Shown here piece by piece: positions 33,213 through 43,195 of a DNA stretch of 59,052 nt. The notes below the pieces were generated by a model, which was not told the origin of the DNA, ran no database searches, and worked only from the letters and a program-made list of their open reading frames with translations. Origin of the DNA: Azonexus sp. (GTDB lineage Bacteria > Pseudomonadota > Gammaproteobacteria > Burkholderiales > Rhodocyclaceae). Location of the stretch: contig JAUYSK010000011.1 of NCBI GenBank assembly GCA_030696345.1, positions 1-59,052 on the forward strand, read 5' to 3'. How positions within the stretch are numbered: position 1 is the stretch's first letter; each line of letters starts with the position of its first letter. Position numbers and translations under genes: made by a program.

Positions 33213-34525
33213 TTTTCCTCCTGGCGGATGTAGAGCGTCAGAGAGTGTTGCTCCGCATGCTCCATCCGGGTCAATTGCCCAATAATTTCGCTGGTCAGCA
33301 CGCTACCCTTGGCCAATAGCATGTAACCGTCCTTGTGCATCAGGTCACGACTCAACAGCATCCCCGGCTTGAGGTGCATGGTGCGCAGAGGCATTTCGCT
33401 AGACTCGGGTTTCTGTGTTTCGGCAATCAGCTGCACGAAGACGTCCACCGCAGCAGGGTCGTAGCGCTTGCCACGATTCTCGATCAGGAAGTTCAAAGCC
33501 TCTGAGGCCTTGAGCGGGCGCTGAACCAGCGTGCCGATCTGCAGCGAATCATATTCATTGACCAATTGCAGGATACGGCTGCCCTGCGGGATGGCGATGC
33601 CGACCAGACGATCCGGGTAGCCGCTGCCGTCGTAACACTCATGGTGGTGGCGGACCAGCACGGCAGCGTCCTTGAACTTGTCGATACCCATCAGGATGTT
33701 CTGGCCGATCAGCGGGTGCTTCATGACCAGAGCCCGCTGCTCGCCAGTCATCGAGTTGAAGGCCTTGCCCAGCAATTCGTCCGGCAGGCCGATCTTGCCG
33801 ATATCGTGCAGCAGGCCGGCCAGCATGATGTTCTGTACCTCGTTATCGCTGAGTCCCAGGCGTTGCGCGATACTGCGCGCGTGCTCGGCGACGCGCCGGC
33901 CATGACCGGATATCTGACTGCCTGCCGAGCCGCTGCGCAATTCAATGATTCCGGCGAAAACCTGGACACTGGTCAGAAATGCCTTCTTCAATTCGCCATG
34001 CGACTGCTCGACAAATGTCAGTGCCTGGCGCAGCTCGGCGGTACGCTCGGCTACCTTTTGCTCCAGGCTGGCGTTCAGCACTTTCAGTTCGTCGTTCTGG
34101 GCCTGAGTCAATGCCGACAAACGCTGATTTTCCAGCTCCAGACGCAGGCGCTCCAGCGCTTCACGAACGATGGTGACGATTTCGTTGTCATCCCAGGGCT
34201 TGGCGATATAGCGATAAATTTCTCCCTGATTGATCGCGGCAACCGTCGATGTAATGTCGGCGTAACCGGTCAGCAGGATGCGCATGACCTTGGGCCAACG
34301 GTTGCGCACCTCCTTGAGAAAGGCCGCGCCATCCATTTCCGGCATGCGCATGTCGGAAATCACCAGATCGATGCTTTCCTTTTCGAGAATTTCCAGACCG
34401 GCAGCGCCACTCTCGGCGATGAAAATGCGGTAGCCATGCGGGCGAAACAGCCGACGCAAGGCCGAAAGTATCCCTGGCTCGTCGTCGACAAAGAGCAGGG
34501 TTGGGGCGTTGATGGCCTCGCTCAT
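33209..34525 (-). CDS. Response regulator with HD-GYP c-di-GMP phosphodiesterase domain
   Basis: The 438-residue protein has an N-terminal receiver (about 8-125; phospho-Asp in LVISDMRMPEMDG, Lys in AKPWDD), a coiled coil (about 130-170) and an HD-GYP domain (about 175-365) with LLHDIGKIGLPDELL and HHHECYDGSGYPDRL, both motifs intact. A C-terminal extension of about 70 residues (PLRTMHLKPGMLLSRDL) resembles the tail found in many RpfG-like proteins. It should hydrolyse c-di-GMP under control of a kinase; the kinase gene upstream overlaps by 4 bp and is the obvious partner. Confidence 0.93.
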   Translation of the reverse strand: MSEAINAPTLLFVDDEPGILSALRRLFRPHGYRIFIAESGAAGLEILEKESIDLVISDMRMPEMDGAAFLKEVRNRWPKVMRILLTGYADITSTVAAINQGEIYRYIAKPWDDNEIVTIVREALERLRLELENQRLSALTQAQNDELKVLNASLEQKVAERTAELRQALTFVEQSHGELKKAFLTSVQVFAGIIELRSGSAGSQISGHGRRVAEHARSIAQRLGLSDNEVQNIMLAGLLHDIGKIGLPDELLGKAFNSMTGEQRALVMKHPLIGQNILMGIDKFKDAAVLVRHHHECYDGSGYPDRLVGIAIPQGSRILQLVNEYDSLQIGTLVQRPLKASEALNFLIENRGKRYDPAAVDVFVQLIAETQKPESSEMPLRTMHLKPGMLLSRDLMHKDGYMLLAKGSVLTSEIIGQLTRMEHAEQHSLTLYIRQEEK

Positions 34526-37146
34526 GATGAGCTCTCCGTATTTTGATTGTTTGGCACAGGCTGTGGGCGAAGCGGCAGCAGGATGCGGAAAGTGCTGCCG
34601 ACTCCAGGCTGGCTATCCACCTCGATACTGCCCTGGTGGCGCTCGATAATGCTGTAGGAAAGCGACAGCCCCAGCCCAGTCCCCTTGCCGACCGGCTTGG
34701 TGGTAAAGAATGGGTCAAAGATGCGATTGATATGCTCCGGCGCAATACCCTTGCCGGTATCGCTGATTTCGACGCAGACGCCATCTTCACCATGGCGCCG
34801 GGTCCTGATGGTGATCGTGCCTTGGGTTTCGATGGCATGGCCCGCGTTGACCAGCAGGTTCATGAAGACCTGGTTCAGTTGCGACACAAGGCAGAACACC
34901 GGCGGAATGTCACCATACTCCTTGACCACCTTGACCTTGTATTTCAACTCATTCCAGACAATATTCAACGTCGAATCGATCCCCTGATGCAGGTCAGCTT
35001 CCTTCCATTCCTGCTCGCCAACCCGCGAAAAACTCTTCAAATCCTCAACGATCTTGCGCACGCGTCCCAAACCATCCTTGGACTCCGCCAGCAGACTGAA
35101 AATATCCTCCTTGAGGAATGCGAAGTCGCGCTCCTCAATCACGCGAAGCACCTTCTCCCGCTGCAGACTCTCCGGCTGGGATTCAGCCAGCGACTCATAC
35201 GCAGCAATAATTGCCATCAGGTCATGAACATAGCCGTCCAGCGTGCCAAGGTTGGAGTGGACAAAACCGATCGGATTGTTCAGTTCGTGCGCCACACCTG
35301 CCGCCAACTGGCCAATGGACGCCATTTTTTCTGATTGCAACAGCTGGTTGTGGGCTTCTTCGAGGCGTTTGTTGAGTTTCTTCTGCTGGCTGAGCGTTTC
35401 CGCAATCGCCAGTTGCTGGGTTTTGCGTTCGGTGATGTCGGTCAGCACGCCATCGTAGAAAATCGGCGCACCCTCGGCATCGCGCCGGACAGTGGTGCGG
35501 TCGACCACCCAAATTGCCCTGTTTTCAGCCGTCAAAAGGCGATATTCCTGCTCGAAACCGGCCACCCCGGATGCCGCATTGCGCGCCATCTCATCGACAA
35601 TCCGGTCCAGATCATCGGGATGCACCAGATCGGCAAAAGCTGGCCGACCGGCAATGAGGTCTGCCACCGAGTAGCCCCATTGCCTCACGTTCTCGGAAAC
35701 GAAAACCACCGGCCAGCCCTCGCTGGCCACCCAGCGAAAACAGACCACTGGACTGGCATTGACGACCTGCATGGCCAGGCGTAAGGCGTGCTCAGCCCGC
35801 TGCCGGCGGACGATGCGCCAGGTTTCATTGCCAATCAGTTGTACCGTTTCGACATCGAAATCATCATAGTCGCTGGCCTTGTTGCCAACGCCCGTCATCA
35901 TTCGCACCCCACCCGCTTCAATGACAGGGATGCTCAGGAAGCGCTGCAGATGCGAATGCCCCTCGGGCAACCCACGTTTGTGGGTGGCCAGCGCGTAATC
36001 GTTGATGATGACCGGTTGCATCGTGCGCGCGGCATCAGCCCAGATACCCGCTTCGCCTATCGGGTAATGCGTATCGAACGCCGCCGTGCAATATTTTTCC
36101 AGCGTGTTGCGCGACCAGGCGACCAGCTCGATGCTCAGAGCATCATCGTTAACAAAGTGAATGAAGCCGATCTGGCTCTGCGTCAGCGCCTCGGAACATT
36201 CCAGCGCGAACTGCATGAATTCCTTTTCGGCCATGACTTCTGCCTTCTGCGGTAATTCAAGCAACATTGCCGAACGCCGAACCTGTTTTTCCAGGCTGGC
36301 TTCGGACAGATAACGCTGGGTAACATCGATCGTGATGCCGCCAAGCTCAGGCGGGCCATCTGACCGGGGAATGATGAACTTGGTGGATTCGAAATGGCGA
36401 CCATTGAAGTCCTCCAGAAGTACTTCCGTATGGCCTGTGGCGAGGATCCGGGCATCATCCTCGGCAATCTTTTGGCCTAACTCGCCAACGAAAATCTCAC
36501 CGCTAAGACGCCCAACCATCGCTTTCGGGTCCAGCCCAAACTGCGTTTGAAATCCCTTGCTGGCGAGCAGAATGCGCGAGTCGGCCCCCTTGACGTAGGC
36601 AGTCCCGGGCAGATGATCGATGAAACGCTGCAAGGTATTGACGGAGGATTCCCATTCATTTTCGGCCAGCACCCAGTTACTGACATCCTCGACGACGAGG
36701 GTAAAGTAATCGATGCTGCCTCCGGATTTCCGAATGGCCCGGGCGGAAATGAAGGTATGAACGATCGAACCATCCTTGCGGATAAAGCGTTTTTCCATTG
36801 AATAACCATCAGATTCACCGCGCACCACCGAGTCGTAATTGGCAAAATTCCTTGAAATGTCTTCTGGATGGGTCAATTCAGCCCAGGTCATCCGACTCAA
36901 CTCGTCGGCTTCATACCCAAGAATTCGACACAGGGCCGGGTTAACCGATAGCCAGACTTTTTCAGGCGAGGTAGTAGCCATACCGACCATGGCATAGTCA
37001 AAAATTGCCCGATACCGCTGCTCGCTTTCACGCTGTGCCTTGTTGCTCCGAACCAGACGCCAGATACCAAAACCGATGACCAGCAGGAGCAAGCCGGAAA
37101 AGCCCCATTGATACCAGGTGCCGGCCAGAATGAGCTGGTTATTCAT
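34522..37146 (-). CDS. Membrane sensor histidine kinase (PAS, PAS, GAF, PAS, HisKA, HATPase)
   Basis: The 874-residue kinase has one N-terminal membrane helix (about 14-32) with almost no periplasmic part, so sensing is cytosolic. Domains in order are PAS (about 45-160), PAS (about 165-285), GAF-like (about 305-455), PAS (about 460-590), coiled coil, the phospho-His box [20 protein letters not shown] and HATPase with [15 protein letters not shown]. The open frame begins at 37227, but MNNQLILAG at 37146 is chosen; it overlaps the upstream gene by 8 bp and leads into the membrane helix. The catalytic core is closely similar to those at 30623 and 43196, indicating paralogues. Confidence 0.9.
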   Translation of the reverse strand: MNNQLILAGTWYQWGFSGLLLLVIGFGIWRLVRSNKAQRESEQRYRAIFDYAMVGMATTSPEKVWLSVNPALCRILGYEADELSRMTWAELTHPEDISRNFANYDSVVRGESDGYSMEKRFIRKDGSIVHTFISARAIRKSGGSIDYFTLVVEDVSNWVLAENEWESSVNTLQRFIDHLPGTAYVKGADSRILLASKGFQTQFGLDPKAMVGRLSGEIFVGELGQKIAEDDARILATGHTEVLLEDFNGRHFESTKFIIPRSDGPPELGGITIDVTQRYLSEASLEKQVRRSAMLLELPQKAEVMAEKEFMQFALECSEALTQSQIGFIHFVNDDALSIELVAWSRNTLEKYCTAAFDTHYPIGEAGIWADAARTMQPVIINDYALATHKRGLPEGHSHLQRFLSIPVIEAGGVRMMTGVGNKASDYDDFDVETVQLIGNETWRIVRRQRAEHALRLAMQVVNASPVVCFRWVASEGWPVVFVSENVRQWGYSVADLIAGRPAFADLVHPDDLDRIVDEMARNAASGVAGFEQEYRLLTAENRAIWVVDRTTVRRDAEGAPIFYDGVLTDITERKTQQLAIAETLSQQKKLNKRLEEAHNQLLQSEKMASIGQLAAGVAHELNNPIGFVHSNLGTLDGYVHDLMAIIAAYESLAESQPESLQREKVLRVIEERDFAFLKEDIFSLLAESKDGLGRVRKIVEDLKSFSRVGEQEWKEADLHQGIDSTLNIVWNELKYKVKVVKEYGDIPPVFCLVSQLNQVFMNLLVNAGHAIETQGTITIRTRRHGEDGVCVEISDTGKGIAPEHINRIFDPFFTTKPVGKGTGLGLSLSYSIIERHQGSIEVDSQPGVGSTFRILLPLRPQPVPNNQNTESSS

Positions 37147-40093
37147 GGGCTTCCGGCGCCGTTCGGTACTGCATATCCTTGGCGAGACGGAAGGCTTCGC
37201 GGATCTGATCGCGTAGCTGATCGTCATCCCAGGGCTTGGTCAGAAACTTGTAGATCGCGCCGCGATTGATCGCACCGGTCACCGAGTCGAGATCGGTATA
37301 GCCGGTCAGGACGATACGGATGGTTTCCGGGTACAGCTGGCGAACGCGGGCAAAGAACTCGGTGCCTGACATGTCCGGCATGCGCTGGTCGGAAAGGATG
37401 ACCTGCACCCGATGCTTGGCCAGAATTTCGAAGGCTTCGGCCGGAGAAGTCGCAGTCAGCGTCTGGAAATTTTCACGACGGAGAAGGCGTGAAAGCGACG
37501 CGAGAATATTGGGTTCATCGTCCACAACCAGCAAGGTCTGGCCGCTGTCACGGGGAACGTCATTCAGAGGCATGCGTTTGTTGCTGGCCAGCAACAACTC
37601 GAAATCCTCAGCCGGAATGGGGCGACTGAACAGATAGCCCTGCATCGCATCGCAACGTCGACCACGCAGGAAGTTGGCCTGCGCTTCAGTTTCGACGCCT
37701 TCGGCCAGCACCGAAACATTCAGGCTGCGTGCCATGACGATAGCCGCAGTGGCAATCGCCGCATTGACCGGGTTCTCGATGATGTCGCGAACGAAGCCCT
37801 GGTCAATCTTGATCTTGTCGAAAGGAAAGCGCGAGATATAAGCCAGCGAGGAATAACCCGTACCAAAATCGTCGAGCGAGAGCTTGGTTCCGAGTTCCTT
37901 GAGGGCATGGCACTGGGTAATGGCCTGATCGACATCATCGATGAAGGCACTTTCGGTAATCTCCAGTTCCAGCGCAGCGGCTGGCAACCCGGTTTCCAGC
38001 AAGGTCTGGCGCACGATACTGACCAGGCTGGCCTGGGAAAATTGCCGTGCGGAGAGGTTGACCGCAACACGCAGGTTGATCAGCCCAAGATCAAGCCATT
38101 TTCGGGTTTGCAGGCAGGCGGTACGCAACACCCACTCACCGATCGGCAATATCAGCCCGGTTTCTTCGGCAATCGGAATGAATTCGATCGGCGATATGGC
38201 GCCGAACTGCGGACTGTTCCAGCGCAGCAGCGCCTCCATGCCGATCATGTTGCCGCTATCAAGACTGACCTGCGGCTGGTAGTAGACCACCAGTTCGTTG
38301 CGTTGCAAGGCTTCGCGCAGCGCAGCTTCGAGACCCAGGCGACGCGCAGCATCGGCGTCCATTTCCGGGGAATAGAAACGGAAGGTGTTGCGCCCACTGG
38401 CCTTGGCGCGCAGCAGGGCGGCGTCAGCACTCTTCAGCAGGGTATCGGACTCGTCGCCATTTCGCGGAGAGACACTGATGCCGATACTGGCGGTGATGGT
38501 CACCGACTGGCCGGCAATCATGAAGGGGGCGGCGATGGCATCGAGCATGCGCTGGGCCAGCGCAATGGCATCGCGTTCGTGACCAAGGTTGGCCATGACA
38601 AAGCCGAATTCGTTGCCGGAGCGACGGCCGATGGTGTCGCCTTCCCGCACCTGCAGGTTGAGCCGGCGCGAAACCTCAATCAGCAGTTCATCGCCGACGG
38701 GCGGGCCGAGCGTGTCGTTGATGAAGCGGAAGCGGTCGAGATCAAGCAGGATGATGGCGGTTTCGCGATTGAAGCGACGGGCGGTAGCCAACGACTGCGA
38801 CAGCCGGTCGGCGAACAGGTTGCGGTTGGGCAGATCGGTCAGCGGATCAAAACTGGAAAGGTAGCTGATCCGCTCATTCGCTGACTTGCGCTCGGAAAGG
38901 TCGCTGAAAAGACCGACGTAATGGGTCAGCCGACCACTGACATCATGCACGGCTGAAATGCTCAGCCATTCGGAAACAAGTTCGCCATCCTTGCGCCGGT
39001 TGGTGATTTCGCCCTGCCAGTTGCCTTGACGATTGATCACATCCCACATGTTTTGGTAGAAAGCGGGGCTGTGGATACCTGACTTGAGCAGTCGCGGCGT
39101 CTGACTCAGGGCCTCATTTTCAGCATAGCCGGTCACCTTGGTGAAAGCCGTGTTGGTGAGCAGGATTTCACCCTTGGGATTGGTAATGCAAATGCCATCG
39201 CTAATGCCATCGAAGACAATGGAAGCCAGCCGATGCTCGGCCTCCGCCTCAATTCGGCGGCTGATATCCGACATCGTACCGACAGTCAGCCAGGGCTTTC
39301 CGGCCGGATCACGCTGGATCAGCCGGCCACGTGCCTCGATCCAGATCCAGCGACCATCGCCATGCCGGATCCTGAATTCATCGACGTAGATATCGTCGCC
39401 TTTGGCCAGCGAGCCGGAGACCGATGTTTCAAGTTTCGGCCGATCCTCCGGGTGCACCATCTCAAGAAACCCCGCCAGTGTCGCAGGCCCTTCGCTCAGG
39501 CCCAATAGCTGACACAGCGAATCGTTCCAGAGAATGCCCCCGGTCAGATGATCGTGTTCCCATATACCGAAACCGACTGCTGACAGTGCAATCTGCAGGC
39601 GGGTTTCGAGCTGCGCATTTTCTGCCACCCGGCGGCTGACTTCATTTTCCAGCCAGAGTTTTTGTCCGCGCAGCTGATCGCGGGCTTGCTTCAGTTCAAG
39701 TTGAACCTGAATCCTTGCCTGCAACACGGCAGGATTGATCGGCTTGGTGATGTAGTCGGCGGCCCCCTCATTCAGACCGGCCTCCTCGTCACTCGGGCTG
39801 TCGAGTGCAGTGACAAAAATTACCGGGATGTCACGGGTTTTCGGATTGGCTCGCAGTTGCGCCAAAACCTCATGGCCATCCATCCCCGGCATCATGACAT
39901 CCAGCAGAATCAGGTCCGGGCGGGGGTCAAGCTGGGCGTAGCGCAACGCGGTAGGACCATTGCTGGCAACCCGCACATCAACCTCAAGGGCTCGAACCAT
40001 TTCAGTGATGGCAGTCAGGTTGTCAGCCACATCATCAACGGCCAGAACAATGGGTTTGGCTGCTTTTGGCCCGTCCCTATCCTGATACGTCAT
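37139..40093 (-). CDS. REC-PAS-PAS-GGDEF(degenerate)-EAL-REC signalling protein
   Basis: The 984-residue cytosolic protein has a receiver (about 12-130, LILLDVMMPGMDG), two PAS domains (about 165-290 and 300-415), a GGDEF domain (about 425-585), an EAL domain (about 595-845) and a second receiver (about 860-975, VILSDQRMPDMSG). The GGDEF signature reads RRSGNEFGF, so cyclase activity is unlikely. EAL residues appear intact (GMEALLRW, DDFGTGYSSLAYI), so it is probably a c-di-GMP phosphodiesterase with two phosphorylation inputs. AGGAG precedes the ATG. A 106-bp gap upstream is the only real break in the eight-gene run and could hold an internal promoter. Confidence 0.93.
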   Translation of the reverse strand: MTYQDRDGPKAAKPIVLAVDDVADNLTAITEMVRALEVDVRVASNGPTALRYAQLDPRPDLILLDVMMPGMDGHEVLAQLRANPKTRDIPVIFVTALDSPSDEEAGLNEGAADYITKPINPAVLQARIQVQLELKQARDQLRGQKLWLENEVSRRVAENAQLETRLQIALSAVGFGIWEHDHLTGGILWNDSLCQLLGLSEGPATLAGFLEMVHPEDRPKLETSVSGSLAKGDDIYVDEFRIRHGDGRWIWIEARGRLIQRDPAGKPWLTVGTMSDISRRIEAEAEHRLASIVFDGISDGICITNPKGEILLTNTAFTKVTGYAENEALSQTPRLLKSGIHSPAFYQNMWDVINRQGNWQGEITNRRKDGELVSEWLSISAVHDVSGRLTHYVGLFSDLSERKSANERISYLSSFDPLTDLPNRNLFADRLSQSLATARRFNRETAIILLDLDRFRFINDTLGPPVGDELLIEVSRRLNLQVREGDTIGRRSGNEFGFVMANLGHERDAIALAQRMLDAIAAPFMIAGQSVTITASIGISVSPRNGDESDTLLKSADAALLRAKASGRNTFRFYSPEMDADAARRLGLEAALREALQRNELVVYYQPQVSLDSGNMIGMEALLRWNSPQFGAISPIEFIPIAEETGLILPIGEWVLRTACLQTRKWLDLGLINLRVAVNLSARQFSQASLVSIVRQTLLETGLPAAALELEITESAFIDDVDQAITQCHALKELGTKLSLDDFGTGYSSLAYISRFPFDKIKIDQGFVRDIIENPVNAAIATAAIVMARSLNVSVLAEGVETEAQANFLRGRRCDAMQGYLFSRPIPAEDFELLLASNKRMPLNDVPRDSGQTLLVVDDEPNILASLSRLLRRENFQTLTATSPAEAFEILAKHRVQVILSDQRMPDMSGTEFFARVRQLYPETIRIVLTGYTDLDSVTGAINRGAIYKFLTKPWDDDQLRDQIREAFRLAKDMQYRTAPEAHE

Positions 40094-40199
40094 GCTTTAG
40101 TCTCCTGAGCATTTTTTATGAATTACAGGCTTTTGCCACATGTACAGTTTCACCCGTCTATCCCCGGCAGGCAAGGGATAGCGAGCCTTTCTTCGCAAA

Positions 40200-43193
40200 C
40201 TATTCGGCGATGCGGGTCTGTATTTCATTGATCAGGGGGAACGCACGCTCGAACTCGAATTTGCTGATGGCGTCATGCAACTCAACAACCTCGACCGGAC
40301 AAATTTGCTTCAGGCTGCTTTCCAGGCGATTGAAGGATAGAACCGCCTCAACATCGCCGGTTCGCAGCAGTTCGGCGAGGACGGCGAGTTCATCGATCAG
40401 CTCAGACAGGACTATTGGCTCTTCAGGCAGCGCAGGCGGCAGGAGCGGAGCACTTTCCTCAGCCGGCAGAAATTTGCCAAGCACGGCATAGAGTTCATCC
40501 GGATTGACCGGCTTCGCCAGAAAATCATTCATCCCTGCGGCAAAGCAGCGCTCTCTGTCGGCAGCAAAGGCATTGGCAGTCATCGCCACAATAGGCAGAG
40601 CTGCGCCGCCGGGTAGCTGACGAATTTGCCGGGTTGCCTCCAGACCATCCAGCTCGGGCATCTGGACATCCATCAGGATCAGGTCGAATTTTTCCTGTTT
40701 TACCCGGTCCACCGCAGCATTCCCATTTTCGGTGGTTTCCACCTGCAAGCCGATTGACATGAGCAATTCCCGCCCGATCTCGCGGTTGATCGGCTCATCT
40801 TCAGCCAGCAGAACCCGCCCCTTCAATTTTCTCGAGCCAGCAGCGGTGACCAGCGCCGGCGAAGGAATGAGCGTCTCGCCATTCACAAGCCCCAGACGAG
40901 CCGTGATCCAGAAAGAGCTACCGACGCCCGGCGTACTGTCGACGCCAACCTCGCCGCCCATCAATTTCGCCAGATGGCGGGCTATGGCCAGACCCAGCCC
41001 GGTACCGCCAAAATTGCGCGTTGTAGAACCGTCGAGTTGCTCGAAAGCATTGAACAGTCGAGCACTATCAGCTTCCTTGATACCAATCCCGGTATCGCTT
41101 ACCGAAAAGCGGCAAACCATCTCCTCGAGATCGCTACTCAACAATTCACCACTGAGGCTGATCGTTCCCGACTGGGTAAACTTGACGGCATTGCTGGCGA
41201 AATTCAGCAATATCTGGCGCAGGCGGGTGGCATCGCCAAAGGCCTGTTTGGGCAGGCGGCCGCTATCAAGCTCAATGCGCAGACCTTTACCCAGCGCCTG
41301 ATCGCGAATCATGGTCATCACACTGGCCATGACATCGCCGGGCGAAAAGGATTGGCGTTCAAGCACCAGTTTGCCCGCCTCGATTTTTGAAAGATCGAGA
41401 ATGTCGTTGATGATTCGCAGCAAATGCTCGGCAGCGGCGGAAACCTTGATCATTTTTTGCCGTTGCTCTGGTTCCAGCGAACTTTTCAACAGCAGGTAAT
41501 TGAGGCCAATGATGGCGTTCATTGGTGTGCGGATTTCGTGGCTCATATTGGCCAGAAATTCAGACTTGGCGCGACTGGCCGCTTCGGCCTCTTCCTTGGC
41601 CACGGCCAATTCGCAAGTGCGTTGCGCCACGAGCTCTTCAAGGTGCTGGCGGTGCCTGAGGAGTTCGGCATCGATACTCCGCCGCTCGGTAATATCTTCC
41701 TTGACGGCAACATAGTGCGTAATTTCGCCGTTGCTGTTGCGCACCGGTGAAATGGTAGCCAGTTCAAGATACCGCGAGCCATCCTTGCGCTTGTTGAGAA
41801 ACTCACCACGCCATACATCGCCGTGAGTAAGGGTCGGCCAGAGCGATTCATAGACTGCCCGGCTGGTCTCGCCTGACTGAAGAATCCGCGGATTCCTGCC
41901 GACCGCCTCGGCCGCAGTGAACCCACTCGCCTTGGTAAAAGCATCGTTGACGAAAACAATATTGGCATTGATGTCGGTAATCACGATGCTGGCCGGGCTT
42001 TGTTCTACGGCCGTCGACAGGCGCAACAGATGTTGTTGCGTCGCTTCCAGTTCGGCAAGTTGCCTGGCCAGTTGCTCGTTCAGATTTTGCATCGCCTGAT
42101 TGTTGGCGGTAAGTTCAGTCTCGCGAACACCCAGCGCTGTCGCCATCTCGTTGAAACGAGCATTCAGAACGCTGAATTCGCGGGGCACATCCCGGGTTGA
42201 AATCCTGGCAGACAGATCGCCTCGGGCCACATCTGCCGAGGCTTGGCTGAGTTCTGCCACCCAGCGCTCAATCAGGCGGTAAAGGTAGAAACGCGACAGC
42301 AAGGCGGAAGCAAGCACGAGCGCCAGAAGCCAGATCATCCGTGTCCAGAACTCTCTTTCGACCGGCGCCAGCGTCGCTTCAAATGGCGCAGCAACCGCAA
42401 CGATCAATTGCTCATTGGCAATTTTGACGGGAGACAGGACAAAAAGCCGCGAAACGCCATCCAGCCCGTCCATGACCACCTTGTTCTTGTGCTCACGGAT
42501 TGCAGCAAGAAATTTCGCGCGGCTCCCTTCACTTAATACCTTGTCACGCCACTGTTCAGGATCGGGATAGCGGGAAAGCGGTATGCCTTCTGCCGTAAAC
42601 AACACGGAGGTCCAGCCTTGCGGCAAGTGGTAATTGCTGGTCAGGCGGTCGAACCACTCAATGTTACTGGCGGCGAAAAGAACCGCTCGCAAACTTCCCG
42701 AGCTGTCACGCATCGGATAGCCAAAAATAATGCCCGGCTTGCCGGAAATCTTGCCGATCAGAAACTGCCCCTTGGTCAGGCCGTCGCTCTTGAGCGCATC
42801 CTGGAACCACTGGCGCTCGGAAACATCAACGGTATTCTTGAAGGGTACTGCGCTGCAAAAGACTTCGCCGTTAGGCCGAGCGGCACCCAGGTTCGAGTAA
42901 TCCTCAAACGTGCTGATCATCCTGCGACTCAGCGCACTGCAATCCTCTGAATCGAGTTTCTGTAAATTGTCGGCAAGGGCCATGGTACGGAGAATGTGGC
43001 CGACATCGCGCAAGGCCGCATTTTCCTCGACTTGAGCGGGGTACAGCATCAGTCGGGCATCTTGCTCGATATTGCCCAGTGCATCCTGACGAGCCCGCTG
43101 GTAATCGTAGATGGTCAGGCCGATCAAGGGCAGCATGGCGAGGGCCAGAACCATCCATAAACGACTGCTCAGTGAAAATTGGGAGAAAGGCAT
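40200..43193 (-). CDS. Hybrid sensor histidine kinase (dCache, HAMP, PAS, HisKA, HATPase, REC)
   Basis: The 997-residue membrane kinase has a first helix (about 12-32), a large periplasmic double-Cache sensor (about 35-290), a second helix (about 295-315), a HAMP linker, a PAS domain (about 395-510), HisKA with phospho-His in [13 protein letters not shown], an HATPase domain ([13 protein letters not shown]) and a receiver (about 797-915; [13 protein letters not shown]). The last ~80 residues are helical and resemble a worn Hpt-like tail but no HxxKG motif is present. It would need a separate Hpt protein; one is encoded at 12556-12909. It begins 2 bp after the upstream kinase gene ends. Confidence 0.92.
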   Translation of the reverse strand: MPFSQFSLSSRLWMVLALAMLPLIGLTIYDYQRARQDALGNIEQDARLMLYPAQVEENAALRDVGHILRTMALADNLQKLDSEDCSALSRRMISTFEDYSNLGAARPNGEVFCSAVPFKNTVDVSERQWFQDALKSDGLTKGQFLIGKISGKPGIIFGYPMRDSSGSLRAVLFAASNIEWFDRLTSNYHLPQGWTSVLFTAEGIPLSRYPDPEQWRDKVLSEGSRAKFLAAIREHKNKVVMDGLDGVSRLFVLSPVKIANEQLIVAVAAPFEATLAPVEREFWTRMIWLLALVLASALLSRFYLYRLIERWVAELSQASADVARGDLSARISTRDVPREFSVLNARFNEMATALGVRETELTANNQAMQNLNEQLARQLAELEATQQHLLRLSTAVEQSPASIVITDINANIVFVNDAFTKASGFTAAEAVGRNPRILQSGETSRAVYESLWPTLTHGDVWRGEFLNKRKDGSRYLELATISPVRNSNGEITHYVAVKEDITERRSIDAELLRHRQHLEELVAQRTCELAVAKEEAEAASRAKSEFLANMSHEIRTPMNAIIGLNYLLLKSSLEPEQRQKMIKVSAAAEHLLRIINDILDLSKIEAGKLVLERQSFSPGDVMASVMTMIRDQALGKGLRIELDSGRLPKQAFGDATRLRQILLNFASNAVKFTQSGTISLSGELLSSDLEEMVCRFSVSDTGIGIKEADSARLFNAFEQLDGSTTRNFGGTGLGLAIARHLAKLMGGEVGVDSTPGVGSSFWITARLGLVNGETLIPSPALVTAAGSRKLKGRVLLAEDEPINREIGRELLMSIGLQVETTENGNAAVDRVKQEKFDLILMDVQMPELDGLEATRQIRQLPGGAALPIVAMTANAFAADRERCFAAGMNDFLAKPVNPDELYAVLGKFLPAEESAPLLPPALPEEPIVLSELIDELAVLAELLRTGDVEAVLSFNRLESSLKQICPVEVVELHDAISKFEFERAFPLINEIQTRIAE

Positions 43194-43195
43194 TT

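Noticed and set aside
40500..40620. Hpt domain at the C-terminus of the dCache hybrid kinase
   Set aside because: The tail after the receiver is helical but has no HxxKG phospho-His motif.
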